A stretch of DNA of 64,000 nt from Mycobacterium sp. SMC-4. Its GTDB lineage: Bacteria; Actinomycetota; Actinomycetes; Mycobacteriales; Mycobacteriaceae. Positions 42,908-51,809 of this stretch are shown here, in pieces. Where the stretch lies: contig NZ_CP079872.1 in the NCBI RefSeq assembly GCF_025263265.1, positions 6,119-70,118 of the forward strand, written 5' to 3'. Below the pieces are notes generated by a model. The model saw only the letters and a list, made by a program, of their open reading frames with translations. It did not search any database and had not been told where the DNA came from. The position numbers were made by a program, and so were the translations under genes. How positions within the stretch are numbered: the first letter of the stretch is position 1; the number at the start of each line of letters is the position of its first letter.

Positions 42908-45265
42908 TCACCTCTGCTGCTGGGGCGGTGCCAACACGGCATCGACAACGTGGCCGAAGCCGGCGATCTTCGCGCAGTACACGATGTCGGGGAGCGACGG
43001 GGGTTGCTCCCGCCAACACCGGAGTAATTCGATCATCAGACCTGCGCGGTAGAAGTGCGCGTAGACCTGGCGTGAAGCCTGCGATACCTCCGAATCGTCA
43101 GCGTCGAGTACCGCCCCGGCCATACTCGGGTGCAAAACCGCTGAGTTGTGGCGCTGCAGCACGTTGTGATGATGGGCATCCCAGTCCACGGCTGTCCTAC
43201 TGCGCAACGGCTCCAACACATGATCGACGTCGTACTGCTCGATCAACCGGACCTGGCCGTGCACGCCCGTCATTGGACTGTGAGTCGCGGCCGCGGCAGC
43301 CAAGACGCCCTCGGTGATCGTCCCGGCAGCCTGCAAACCCAGCCCCTGCTGGAGCACGGTTTGCACCTTCTGCCAGGCCGGCACATCCACCGTCATCAAC
43401 CGATGCACGTAACCGCCGCCGACGCCCGGAGCTTCTCCCGGAGTATGCAGAATGTCCACGGCACGAACAGTCTCGAATTCCGGCCAGCCCGCCGGACGGG
43501 CAACTCCCAACTCCGTCGTCACCAATGCAGACCAACGTGCGCCCGGAACGTGCCGAGACAGTTCCTCGGCGTGAGCCGCCAACACCGCCGTCGGCTGCTC
43601 AACCCCCATGAACCGGCTCGCCCAGCTCTGCGGCAACAACTCATCAAAGACCGCCAGATGCGCCGAGTTGGGAATGAAGACTCCCGGCGGCACATACGCG
43701 CCGCCCCCTGCACTCGATGCAATTGACACCGAAGGCCCCGACGGCAGGTGCACCACCGACACTGCCCACTGCACGAAACCGCCATTGAGCAAGTCCTCAC
43801 GGACTTCAGTGCCGCGCACCAATCCGTCCAAAACCCGTCGCGCCAGCACCAATTCAGCGCTGGGCTCCGCTTCCGGCAAGACTGCGCCAACACCTGCCCC
43901 GGAACTGCCAGCCACCAGCGGCGCCCCGCCACCACCACCCTGCTGAGACGGCTGGGCGACCGGCGGCGGCGCAGACTGAGCGGCAGACGGCACCGTGCCC
44001 GCGCCAGCCGGCGGCACCGCCGCACCGCCCCCGCCGGGTGGCACGTAGGGAGCCAACCCGCCGCCGCCACCGGCCGGTGGCACCATCGGTGCCATGCCGC
44101 CACCACCACCGCCTACATGAGGTGGAGCGCTCGGTGCAGGCGCCGTCGTCGCCTGAGCGGGAACCACCGGACCCTGCGGGCCTGGCGCCCCAACAGAAGC
44201 CACCGAAGGATGCTGCGCAGCGAATTTCTCCAACGGTGGAGTTGAGGTCGGAGAGACAGCACCGGAGGCACCCATACCTGATGCCAGACCCGACTGAAAG
44301 CTGCTCGCAGCACTCGACAACGGACTACTACTGCTAAATGCCTCCGACATCGACGACGCCGGAGCCGTCGCCGCATCCTTCAACGAATTCCCGCCTAGCG
44401 CGTTCAGGCCCGACGGCATCTGCGGCGGCCGTATCGCGCCCAGGCCGCTCCCCGCAGACGATGCTCCCGAGGTCGGCATGCCGGGTGAACCGGTCGTCGG
44501 TGCACCTAAAACGGGCGACATTGCAGCTACTGCGGGATCGGGAACAGTTTGAGCAGGAGCCTCCGTTATGGGCGCATCAGCTTGCCCAGTGCTCTCTATG
44601 TCGGGTGTGCTCCCGTCCAGCATTGACGCCTCAGAGATGTTCTTATCCACTTGCCCTGACGCGGATTCGTCTGGCGTGTTTGCCTTCTCCTCGGCACCCG
44701 TGTCTTCCTTTTCGGTAGTTCGTTCGTCCTTTTGGGTCTTGTGATCGACTGGAGTGGCTGAGCCATCTTCTACGGGTCCGGGCAAGGGGGCCGGTGCGCT
44801 GGCGATGTCTCCGAGTGCGGTGCTGAAGACGGTCGCGGCCTCTGCTTTGTACGGAGCAACAGAAAACGCCGCCTTGCTCTTTTGTGCGCTCTCCCAGGCT
44901 TCTTGGGCAGCATCACCGATGCGTGCGAGGTCCATTTTGAGGCCGACCACGGTGCTCTTGTAGGACTCGGCGGTGACGGCTGTGGACTCAAGTTGGTCAG
45001 AGGCGTCGTAGGCGTGGTTGCGCATCTTCTTGAGACGTTGAACCCGCGCGATGCCACTTTGCCCTTCTAAGAGGTCGGGGCTATTGGTGACCTTCTGGTG
45101 CAGGGTCTCACCGTAGGTGGAAAAGCGTGTAGCGGCGGCCCGTTGTTCCTCGGCGACGTCCTGAATGGACGTCTCGCTGATGTCAGGCCAATACTCACCG
45201 ATCGCCATCTCAGCGGCGGCCCCGGTCGGCCGCTGAAGGTCTCCTGGATTTCCTACTGCAGCCAC
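42908..45265 (-). CDS. Large ESX substrate-like protein, EspA/EspK-like layout
   Basis: 785 aa from GTG with GGAG upstream. Residues about 20-155 are helical (EYWPDISETSIQDVAEEQRAAATRF ...) and include YDASD at 86-90, an exact YxxxD. The centre (about 160-510) is acidic, then Ser/Ala/Pro/Gly-rich with a GGGGGMAPMVPPAGGGG-type block. The C-terminal ~270 residues form a globular alpha/beta domain (VLDGLVRGTEVREDLLNGGFVQWAVSVVHL to the end). This plan resembles large Esp proteins of ESX-1, but I cannot name the C-terminal domain with certainty. No Sec signal. Confidence 0.75.
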   Translation of the reverse strand: MAAVGNPGDLQRPTGAAAEMAIGEYWPDISETSIQDVAEEQRAAATRFSTYGETLHQKVTNSPDLLEGQSGIARVQRLKKMRNHAYDASDQLESTAVTAESYKSTVVGLKMDLARIGDAAQEAWESAQKSKAAFSVAPYKAEAATVFSTALGDIASAPAPLPGPVEDGSATPVDHKTQKDERTTEKEDTGAEEKANTPDESASGQVDKNISEASMLDGSTPDIESTGQADAPITEAPAQTVPDPAVAAMSPVLGAPTTGSPGMPTSGASSAGSGLGAIRPPQMPSGLNALGGNSLKDAATAPASSMSEAFSSSSPLSSAASSFQSGLASGMGASGAVSPTSTPPLEKFAAQHPSVASVGAPGPQGPVVPAQATTAPAPSAPPHVGGGGGGMAPMVPPAGGGGGLAPYVPPGGGGAAVPPAGAGTVPSAAQSAPPPVAQPSQQGGGGGAPLVAGSSGAGVGAVLPEAEPSAELVLARRVLDGLVRGTEVREDLLNGGFVQWAVSVVHLPSGPSVSIASSAGGGAYVPPGVFIPNSAHLAVFDELLPQSWASRFMGVEQPTAVLAAHAEELSRHVPGARWSALVTTELGVARPAGWPEFETVRAVDILHTPGEAPGVGGGYVHRLMTVDVPAWQKVQTVLQQGLGLQAAGTITEGVLAAAAATHSPMTGVHGQVRLIEQYDVDHVLEPLRSRTAVDWDAHHHNVLQRHNSAVLHPSMAGAVLDADDSEVSQASRQVYAHFYRAGLMIELLRCWREQPPSLPDIVYCAKIAGFGHVVDAVLAPPQQQR

Positions 45266-45284
45266 GTCGTCTCCGCGCTACCCG

Positions 45285-45887
45285 TCATCCTGCGCCGAGC
45301 TCGCAGACTTCCCAGGCCCGGTCATATGCGGCCTGTGCGGCCTGCCTATCGTCGTCAGGGGGCTCGGCTAGACCCCTTTCCCTGACACCGCCGAAGACTG
45401 CCATACGGGCGTAGTAGGCGGACACAACATCTGAAATTGCTTGCCGCACCGGCTGGCTCGCCCCTGCGTATTCCTCTAACGACGCCTGCAAAGCAGCCGC
45501 CGCAGGCAGAATGTCCATCGCATTGTCGTACGGCTTTGGAATCGCACTGTTGACGATGGCGTAGCGTGTGCACAGCGCGACGTCTTGGGCGTGACCACTG
45601 GCGCCAGTATCTGTCGCAGTGCCCGGAGTCGGAGCGGGCGGTGCCGCCATGGAAGTATCCGGCGCGGATGAGTTGGCGACGACCGTTCCCACCGCGGCAC
45701 CAATCCCAGCGGAGAGCAGTGCGGTAGCGGCTATGGCAGCAATGAGTACACCGCGTCGCTGTGCTGGTGGTGGAGGGGCGACTCCGTATGAGGGGAGCGG
45801 TTGGTAGTGCGTCCCTTCAACGGCGGGCTGGTAGCCCGACCCGTATGCTGGCCCCCCGCCGGGCCCGGTGGTGATGGGGTGGCTCAT
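45285..45887 (-). CDS. Single-pass membrane protein of the ESX locus
   Basis: 200 aa from ATG with AGGAG upstream. A Gly/Pro/Tyr-rich cytosolic N-terminus (~45 residues) precedes one helix (RRGVLIAAIAATALLSAGIGAAVGTVV). The extracytoplasmic part has a Pro/Ser/Thr spacer and a helical domain with two cysteines (VALCTRYAI, WEVCELG) near its ends. Similar membrane proteins are frequent in mycobacterial ESX loci, but I do not recognise the family. It lies 19 bases before the large substrate-like gene. Confidence 0.7.
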   Translation of the reverse strand: MSHPITTGPGGGPAYGSGYQPAVEGTHYQPLPSYGVAPPPPAQRRGVLIAAIAATALLSAGIGAAVGTVVANSSAPDTSMAAPPAPTPGTATDTGASGHAQDVALCTRYAIVNSAIPKPYDNAMDILPAAAALQASLEEYAGASQPVRQAISDVVSAYYARMAVFGGVRERGLAEPPDDDRQAAQAAYDRAWEVCELGAG

Positions 45888-45958
45888 CGTTATCTCCTGG
45901 GTCTGGGGTGTGGTCTAGAGCCTACTGCTGGAGCGCGACACCCTGGCTGAAACGCCGC

Positions 45959-46327
45959 TCATACCGAATAGACGGGAGGGCCGGCCACGGAGGCAGCGAT
46001 ATCGGCGCCGTTCTGTTCATCCTGGGCCTCCGTCGTTGCAGCACAGGTCGAGTCGGTGGCCGCGGTCTGGCTCGCGAGCTCCGCGGCCTGGCTTTCCCAG
46101 AGAGCCCGTTGGGCCGGCCAGGGACTCATGGCTGCAGTGATGGCCACGCACACCGCGTTAGGCGCGACACCGGAGGCCGTAGCCGCCGCCCCGACCATCG
46201 TGCCTGCTGTGGAGGCGACAACGCTGGCGGCTTCGGCAACGGTATTCGCACCGTCAGCGGCCAGTTGCTGCGGCTTCACCTCGATGTTGTCGGCTGACTG
46301 GCCCGAGGAGGAAGGTACTGCTGGCAT
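45959..46327 (-). CDS. EspC-like small ESX protein
   Basis: 122 aa from ATG at 46327, with GGAGA upstream; longer in-frame starts overlap the preceding gene. It opens with a short polar stretch, then 'DNIEVKPQQLAADGANTVAEAA', the pattern of EspC/PE-like ESX-associated proteins ('I.V.P..L...a..l...a'), followed by Ala-rich helices. Two cysteines (NAVCVAI, DSTCAAT). No WxG turn, but APNAVCVAITAAMSPWPAQRAL may form the hairpin. Likely exported with or needed for the larger substrates. Confidence 0.68.
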   Translation of the reverse strand: MPAVPSSSGQSADNIEVKPQQLAADGANTVAEAASVVASTAGTMVGAAATASGVAPNAVCVAITAAMSPWPAQRALWESQAAELASQTAATDSTCAATTEAQDEQNGADIAASVAGPPVYSV

Positions 46328-46329
46328 TT

Positions 46330-46725
46330 CTATTGTCTCCGTTCGCTGTTCGGGCTCTTGAGCGCCTTGGCGAGTTGGTCGGCCACGGGGTGCTTGAGCA
46401 GTTCCGGTGAGGCGATCTTGGCGCATTCGGCGAACAGTTTTTCGGAGATGGCGTCGATGCCGTCAGCGGCCCGGCGAGCGTTAGAGGCCAGTGCGTCGCT
46501 GATCTGCTCGTTGAGTTCCTGGATGGTCAGTTCTTGTTGGAGCCCTTCGCGAACATCGAGGTCGATGAGACGGCCTCGGGAGTCGTGGACGACGATGATG
46601 TCGTCATCGTCGCCGGTGCTGGACAGGAACGCGTCAGTTTCTTCGTCCCATGCATAGATCGCGTCGAGCATCTTGTTCAGCGGTGCTAATGCCGCTTCAG
46701 CGGCCTGATTAATCGGTGTCGCCAT
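46330..46725 (-). CDS. YbaB/EspH-like ESX accessory protein
   Basis: 131 aa from ATG at 46725 with GGAGGAG upstream. N-terminal helices and an acidic patch (STGDDDD) precede a beta segment (IIVVHDSRGRLIDLDV) and two long helices (LTIQELNEQISDALASNARRA). The strand-then-helix layout with 'D..G...d..v' resembles YbaB-like proteins such as EspH that assist export of Esp substrates. It overlaps the EspB-like gene by 17 bases, so the two are coupled. Confidence 0.65.
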   Translation of the reverse strand: MATPINQAAEAALAPLNKMLDAIYAWDEETDAFLSSTGDDDDIIVVHDSRGRLIDLDVREGLQQELTIQELNEQISDALASNARRAADGIDAISEKLFAECAKIASPELLKHPVADQLAKALKSPNSERRQ

Positions 46726-48469
46726 CGGTCTCCTCCTGAGTCTTGGTCGACTTCCGCCGCCCAGGACGCTTCCGCACTTGTTCCAACTCCCCGAACACCG
46801 GTTCAGTGTTGACGTGTTCGCGATGTACGACACGCTTGTCGGGGTGCAGGTCTGTATCTCGCTCGCCAGAGTTGTTGGCGCCCATGCCGCCCATCATCGG
46901 CGGGATCATGCCGCCCATCGGCCCGCCAACGCGGCCTGTCGCCGCTGCTCCTGCTGAGGGGGGCGGGGCGGTGGCAGCGGGGGCAGGAACGCCTGCACCG
47001 GGTGCCGCGGCCGACACTGAGCTTGACGGACCGCCGGCGGGCAGCCCGCCCGCGCCACCTCCCCCGCCGCTGCTGGCCGGCGTCGTGCCCCATTCGTCGG
47101 GGCTGAGATCATCAAAGCCCATGTCCTGCGGGGTCCCCATGTCTGTGCCACCGGTACCAGGGAGGCCTCCCATGCCCGGAATACTTGAAAGTCCTGACAG
47201 CGCCGATAACGGGGACCCTCCCCCGCCGCCGGGCATCATGCCCGACGCCGCTTGTCCCACCGTGCCCAGGATGCTGCCCAGGACCGCACCGGCGGTCCCG
47301 GCGGTGGCATCGGAAGCCGGCGCCATCGCGCGGCTAGCCGCGGCCGGATCGCTGGGAGATGCACCGTCCAGGGCGGCGACTTCTCCTGGTGAGGGCGCAG
47401 ACGAATCGGTTTCGGCGTTCATGGCCGAGTCGCCGTCGGTCCCTGCCTTGTTGGCCGCGGGACCTTCCGTGATCTTCTCGATCTGTTCTGGCTGGTCGTC
47501 CTGCTGCTGATCGTCGGCTTCGTCAGTGGACTCTTTGGGCTGCTCGGGGTTTTCGCCCCCCGGTGCTTCTCCAACGATCGGCGGTGGTGCGGGCGGTGGC
47601 GCGGGAACGGTGCCCGTATCGACATTGGCTGCCGTGGCATAGCTGGTCTGTGCGGCCAGGGCTTCAGCCTGCGCTGTGGACATGTTGGTCTTCGCGATGA
47701 CCAACGGTTCACTGACGGTTCCAGCGCTGGCATTGAACTTTTGCAGGGCTGCCTGGTACTCGCGGCGCAGTGTCTGAAATGTCTCCGGTGTCGGTGTCGC
47801 GGTCCTGGCGTTATCGACGGTGTTCGCCGCCGAGTCTGCCGATGTAGCCAGCGTTTTGGCGTAGCTTGCCGCATCGGTCAGCCACGACGCATGAGTAGCG
47901 AGATTGCGCCCGGCCGGTTGATCCCCGTTGTTCCAGTTCGCATCGACACCTCGTGCGGCCCGTTCGGTTTCGCCGGCTTGCTTCTCTAACTCGCTTGCGG
48001 CGGTGCGGAACTGGGTGGCCAACGTTCGTAGTGGCTCCGAGCCCGGGCCGCCATGGATGAATGACGCCCATGTTTCTGCTGGCATCGCTGCCGGAACCGC
48101 AGGCACCGCAGGAGCCACCGGAAGCGGTGGTGTTTGTGTACCGGCGGTGGGAAGCACGGGAGCTGGCGAGGATTGCGGTGCCTGCCCATAGCTGGCAATC
48201 ACCGCGGCGGCCTCGGAGTCGCCTTGATCTAGCCCCACACCGGTCGCCGAGACTGCCAGCCCGCCGGCCACCCGGTGTGCCACCGACTGGGCGACGAGCA
48301 ACTCCAACGTTGTGGCCCACGCAGTAAACGAGGCGGCCACCGCCGTCGACACTTCGTCGGGGGCTGCTGGCTGGCAGCCCGTGCACGACGGAGGATGGCT
48401 GGCCGCGTCATCGGCCAGGTCGCGGCCGTGGGCAACCAGGGCGGTGGGATCGAACGAAATGTCAACCAT
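46709..48469 (-). CDS. EspB-like PE-PPE-fold ESX substrate
   Basis: 586 aa. Residues 1-90 are PE-like (VDISFDPTALVAHGRDLADD, then Ala-rich helices). Residues about 125-270 are PPE-like helices with the hairpin turn DANWNNGD in place of WxG. Together they match the fused PE-PPE fold of EspB. An acidic linker (about 290-360) is followed by a Gly/Pro/Ser-rich tail and a basic C-terminus (KRPGRRKSTK). In ESX-1, EspB is cut by the mycosin in its C-terminal region and forms rings outside the cell; a mycosin is encoded here too. Cysteines at CTGC near residue 29 are unusual. Confidence 0.8.
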   Translation of the reverse strand: MVDISFDPTALVAHGRDLADDAASHPPSCTGCQPAAPDEVSTAVAASFTAWATTLELLVAQSVAHRVAGGLAVSATGVGLDQGDSEAAAVIASYGQAPQSSPAPVLPTAGTQTPPLPVAPAVPAVPAAMPAETWASFIHGGPGSEPLRTLATQFRTAASELEKQAGETERAARGVDANWNNGDQPAGRNLATHASWLTDAASYAKTLATSADSAANTVDNARTATPTPETFQTLRREYQAALQKFNASAGTVSEPLVIAKTNMSTAQAEALAAQTSYATAANVDTGTVPAPPPAPPPIVGEAPGGENPEQPKESTDEADDQQQDDQPEQIEKITEGPAANKAGTDGDSAMNAETDSSAPSPGEVAALDGASPSDPAAASRAMAPASDATAGTAGAVLGSILGTVGQAASGMMPGGGGGSPLSALSGLSSIPGMGGLPGTGGTDMGTPQDMGFDDLSPDEWGTTPASSGGGGGAGGLPAGGPSSSVSAAAPGAGVPAPAATAPPPSAGAAATGRVGGPMGGMIPPMMGGMGANNSGERDTDLHPDKRVVHREHVNTEPVFGELEQVRKRPGRRKSTKTQEETDGDTD

Positions 48470-48518
48470 GTCAACCCTGTCCCGCGTCCGTCACCACGCC
48501 GATACCCAATGCACGATG

Positions 48519-48839
48519 TCAGATTTGTACTGCTGCGTCGATAGCGCGGGCGGTGTCGTCGTCGGCCATCTCAAACCCACTGCGGTGGTTGCGCAACTTC
48601 TGCGCGTGAGCGCGGTATTGAGCGATGACCCGCTCGTAGCCGAGGGCACGCTCGGTCGTCTCGAACGCCTTGGCCTGAATGAACGCCGCATAGATCGGCC
48701 CCAACTGGGTGCTCAGTTGCGCCATATCGGGTTGGGTCGAGGCCACGTACTGCTCCAACTCCTCGGCGTAGCGGTCGTAGCGGTCAGCCAGCGCTGCCGC
48801 AGCCTGGGGGTCCAAGCTGATCTTCTGGGTGCTGCTCAT
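48519..48839 (-). CDS. EspC/WXG100-like small protein, first gene of ESX locus
   Basis: 106 aa from ATG at 48839, with GAGAGG upstream. It starts STQKISLDPQAAAALADRYDRYAEELEQYV, the 'I..dP......a' opening of EspC-like ESX proteins, then a helical hairpin rich in Ala/Arg/Gln. No tryptophan and no WxG motif. It is the first gene of the locus, about 50 bases before the EspB-like gene, with a long non-coding region upstream that must hold the main promoter. Confidence 0.7.
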   Translation of the reverse strand: MSSTQKISLDPQAAAALADRYDRYAEELEQYVASTQPDMAQLSTQLGPIYAAFIQAKAFETTERALGYERVIAQYRAHAQKLRNHRSGFEMADDDTARAIDAAVQI

Positions 48840-49045
48840 CGCTTCGCCTCTCCTGAACCGTGCGTGTATGTGCTTAAAGTGTTCACGAACTGCTCTATTG
48901 TGTACTGTACGTCCCATCGGACGCAAGGAACCACGTGAGAAGTTCTTACAGCGCGAGAAGTAACTACAGGGTATGTCGCCTTCGGATCGAAAGGGCGTTC
49001 AAGCATCCAAATGCCACATCTCCAGCGCAGGACCTACAAACGAAA

Positions 49046-49075
49046 CTGGGCGCAGGGCAGCTGGGCGCAGGGCAG
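49046..49075. repeat. Tandem 15-bp repeat, two copies of CTGGGCGCAGGGCAG
   Basis: Two perfect adjacent copies in the non-coding region in front of rep. They are too few to be called an iteron array, but position makes them candidates for a regulatory or replication site. Confidence 0.55.
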
Positions 49076-49594
49076 AGAGCCCGCCCGGACAGCGATCACA
49101 GGCTCGCCCACCGCGACCGGCGGATCAGAGCTTCGTCGGGCCTGTGGTGGCGGAGGTACGGGACGTGTCCGATGTGCTAACCCGGGACGCGCATCCCGGC
49201 AGGTCACACGGGACGTCAGTGCGCTGCTCGGAACTCGACTCGCTGTGTCAGCTGACGACCCGCGGCTTAGCTGCCAGACACCGCCGACGTCACACGTTTC
49301 CAGGCGTACCCGCGCGGTGAAATTCGGGCCGCAGGGCCGCCCCGCAGCTTGTTTGTTGCCGTCGGCTGACACGACGCGCAGGAGCCTGCAAAGCCGGGCG
49401 AGGAACTGGAAGGAAGGCCATTGATGGGCATCCGCTCGACAAACAAGGGGCATGACCAGCGTGTCTGACCGGTTTAACCGGCATCTCGTGACAAACTCGG
49501 CGTCAACACGAGCGTAAGGAGACAGACCTAGCACTTCACTGACGCGTCAGGCGCTGCACCGCAGCCTACGACGAAGCAGGGTCAGAAACCGGAA

Positions 49595-49614
49595 ATCCCC
49601 GCCGAAGCGGGGAT
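49595..49614. repeat. Perfect 8-bp hairpin with CGAA loop
   Basis: Arms ATCCCCGC and GCGGGGAT flank the tetraloop CGAA, about 120 bases before the rep leader start. No T-run follows, so it is more likely a structured RNA or origin element than a terminator. Confidence 0.55.
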
Positions 49615-49689
49615 ATCCGAACCTGAACTGAAGCGCCAACTTCCGTTCAGAGACCCGTAACAACCGAATTGCCTGAGACCGATTTTGGG

Positions 49690-49709
49690 GCCAGCCACGC
49701 AAGGCTGGC
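49690..49709. repeat. Hairpin GCCAGCC/GGCTGGC just before rep leader
   Basis: A 7-bp perfect stem with a 6-base loop, ending about 20 bases before the leader GTG. It would fold in the rep mRNA or in an antisense RNA and could gate translation of the leader. Confidence 0.5.
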
Positions 49710-49730
49710 TCCAGGATAGAGGACGCCCTT

Positions 49731-49826
49731 GTGAGCCGCAATGAACGACATCCCAATGCAACGTTGGCGGGTGCAGAACGGCCGAAGCAGCCCTGCCCGC
49801 ACCCTTGTTCCGCGACCAGCCCGTGA
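49731..49826 (+). CDS. Leader peptide coupled to rep
   Basis: A 31-codon frame (reads VSRNERHPNATLAGAERPKQ ...) starts with GTG after an AGAGGA site about eight bases upstream. It ends in a TGA that overlaps a GTG in the rep frame (GTGA at 49823-49826). Such short leaders are a known way for plasmids to couple and limit Rep synthesis, usually together with a small antisense RNA; a stable hairpin lies just upstream. It is too short for homology, so the support is the ribosome site and the exact overlap. Confidence 0.5.
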   Translation: MSRNERHPNATLAGAERPKQPCPHPCSATSP

Positions 49827-51778
49827 CAACGGCGGTATCCCCCGCCGGTCGCACGCGGCCGGCCTGCGCACCGGAGGTCGTGTGGAATCGGCTCGCACGA
49901 CTCCTGGCTGCGCCTGGTCGCAACCGGATGCGTCTGTGGAACCCTGATACGGGGAAGTTCAGCGACACAACCAAACACTGCGAGCGACTGCCGAGCCGGC
50001 CAGCCGCTGTCTACCTCTACTCGCAGCGCCGTACCCAGACTCTGTGGTTGGACTTCGATGCCAAGCTGCATGGGCCCGCGGCCGTGGCCGCGGACGTGGC
50101 CCGCGCCGCCGAATGGCTCACTGACTGCGGCGGCGTCGTAGTCACCGACCGATCCAGCAGCGGTGGCCGACACCTGATCTGCCCACTAGCCATCGGCACC
50201 TCAGCGTCACTTGACGAAATGAAACACCTAGTGCGGCTTCTGGCTGCCCGGCTCCCCACACTCGACATCACCCCGAACACCAACGCCGACACAGGCTGCA
50301 TGACGCCGCCAGGATCTCCATGCCGAGAAGGTGGCTACCGTCAGCTCGACGGAACCCTGGAGGCGGCGGTCGAGGCCTTGACCACACGCTCCGATCCCGA
50401 ACTGCTCCCGCGCTTGCTCATGCTCCTCGGCGCTCTCAATCCTCCCGCCCGTCAGCGCTCTGCCAGCACGACCGACTCCCCGGAAACCACGACCGAATAC
50501 ACCGTCGGCGCCGGCGAAGACCGACGCATCAGCGGCCAGTATGTCCGCCACGATCCACTCCCCGCCGACGTCGCCGCCTATGCCACCCACGGAACGATCA
50601 ACCCCGCGCGACTCACATGGCAGTCCAATCACGAGGCTCGACAATCGGTGGTCGTTAACGCCATCGCCCGCGGCCACAGCCTCGCCACCCTGCGCGAAAT
50701 GATCGCCCCCGACGGACCCTGGAGCCGAGGACTCGGAGCCGCCTACCACCGCTACAACCACCGCAGCGACCAAGCCCTCGAACGCGACGTCGCCAAAGCA
50801 TTCCACTGGTTGATCACCAACGTCTTAAAGTCATCTCCCCCGCGGCACAAGACTAAGAACACACCGGGGGGGTACATACCAGGACCGCGTGGGCCGAAGG
50901 ATCTGCGGGACTGGCTCGCCAATGCAACGGCGTGGGCCGATCGAGAGTTCGCCGGCAAAAGGTACCGCTGGACAGTGCACGCAGTGCTGCAGAGCATGGC
51001 TTTCTACGCCGTGCTCGCCGGAGAACACCGATCAGGGACGTGGTTGGTCGGGGTCGGCGGCAGAACCCTTTCACTGAGCTGCGGGCTCCTGAGCGAAGAC
51101 ACTGTCTGGCGGGTACTTGCTGACCTTCGGGAAAGGCCCGGAGCGCCCCTAGTGCTGGCCAGACAACACATCGGCACTGAGGCCGACGTGTACGCGCTGA
51201 CGATGCAGAACCGCGTAACCAACGATCCTGCAGACGCGGAACGGGTACGCATTGAACCAGTGCACGACGCGTGGATTGTTCTGGGGCACCACCTGCGCCG
51301 CATCTACGAACTGGTCGCCCACCACGGGCTGACCAACAAAGCCGACATCTACGCGGCGGCCGCGGTCGCCAGGGCCACCGGTGATGCCATGGTGCTCGAC
51401 CTGGAAGTAGCCGGCCTGCTCAAACGCACCGGACGCGGGACGGTTGCGCGGGGCCCCGTCGAACTGGACAGCATCGCCCAGGGCCACCACCTGGACGAGG
51501 CCCGGACGGTTCGCCTACAGCGACATCAGGCCGAACGCGCAGCATGGAGAAACTGGCTCGACGAGCGCGAACAAGTCCGTAACGGGGCACCCCACCCCGG
51601 GGGCCGAGAGACATTGGTTGAACACGGCCGCTCGACGGGGCTCGACGAACCCACCGAACGTGCTTACCTGCACCTCACGATGTCAACTGGTCCCCCACCG
51701 ATGGACGACATCGACATCGAGCGAGAAGCGATCGAGATGATCGCGGAGTTGCTGGGCGGACGGATCCTGACGGCCTAA
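49823..51778 (+). CDS. Plasmid replication protein with primase-polymerase (AEP)-like domain
   Basis: About 651 aa from GTG at 49823, chosen because it overlaps the leader stop; an upstream in-frame TTG at 49805 is the alternative. Residues about 20-200 carry the AEP signature: LWLDFDAK (Asp77 and Asp79, DxD) and SSSGGRHLI (His117), then a cysteine-containing SPCREGGYRQLDG segment where the third acidic motif is expected. After about 290 comes a helical part that fits winged-helix DNA-binding modules (KADIYAAAAVARATGDAMVLDLEVAGLLKR). Such proteins start replication of many actinobacterial plasmids. It lies beside parAB and small regulators. Confidence 0.82.
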   Translation: MTTAVSPAGRTRPACAPEVVWNRLARLLAAPGRNRMRLWNPDTGKFSDTTKHCERLPSRPAAVYLYSQRRTQTLWLDFDAKLHGPAAVAADVARAAEWLTDCGGVVVTDRSSSGGRHLICPLAIGTSASLDEMKHLVRLLAARLPTLDITPNTNADTGCMTPPGSPCREGGYRQLDGTLEAAVEALTTRSDPELLPRLLMLLGALNPPARQRSASTTDSPETTTEYTVGAGEDRRISGQYVRHDPLPADVAAYATHGTINPARLTWQSNHEARQSVVVNAIARGHSLATLREMIAPDGPWSRGLGAAYHRYNHRSDQALERDVAKAFHWLITNVLKSSPPRHKTKNTPGGYIPGPRGPKDLRDWLANATAWADREFAGKRYRWTVHAVLQSMAFYAVLAGEHRSGTWLVGVGGRTLSLSCGLLSEDTVWRVLADLRERPGAPLVLARQHIGTEADVYALTMQNRVTNDPADAERVRIEPVHDAWIVLGHHLRRIYELVAHHGLTNKADIYAAAAVARATGDAMVLDLEVAGLLKRTGRGTVARGPVELDSIAQGHHLDEARTVRLQRHQAERAAWRNWLDEREQVRNGAPHPGGRETLVEHGRSTGLDEPTERAYLHLTMSTGPPPMDDIDIEREAIEMIAELLGGRILTA

Positions 51779-51809
51779 CCGTCAGACCCTGATCTTTCGA
51801 TATCGCGTC

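Larger units (their letters stand above)
48840..49730. other. Long non-coding region upstream of ESX locus and rep; candidate origin
   Basis: About 890 bases between the divergent ESX locus and the rep leader. An AT-richer segment at about 48885-48945 is the likely promoter of the EspC-like gene. The rest contains a 15-bp tandem duplication, two hairpins (listed separately) and no frame with convincing codon use. Lying immediately 5' of a replication gene, it is the best place in this window for the vegetative origin and for an RNA that controls rep. Confidence 0.5.

Noticed and set aside
49046..49075. CRISPR-like tandem repeat
   Set aside because: Only two adjacent 15-mers without spacers; no cas genes in the window.
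49034..49534. 166-codon minus-strand frame in the candidate origin region
   Set aside because: Low-complexity Arg/Pro/Cys composition, no ribosome site, includes the tandem 15-mer; not convincing as a gene.
49595..49614. Rho-independent terminator
   Set aside because: The stem is perfect, but no T-run follows on either side.
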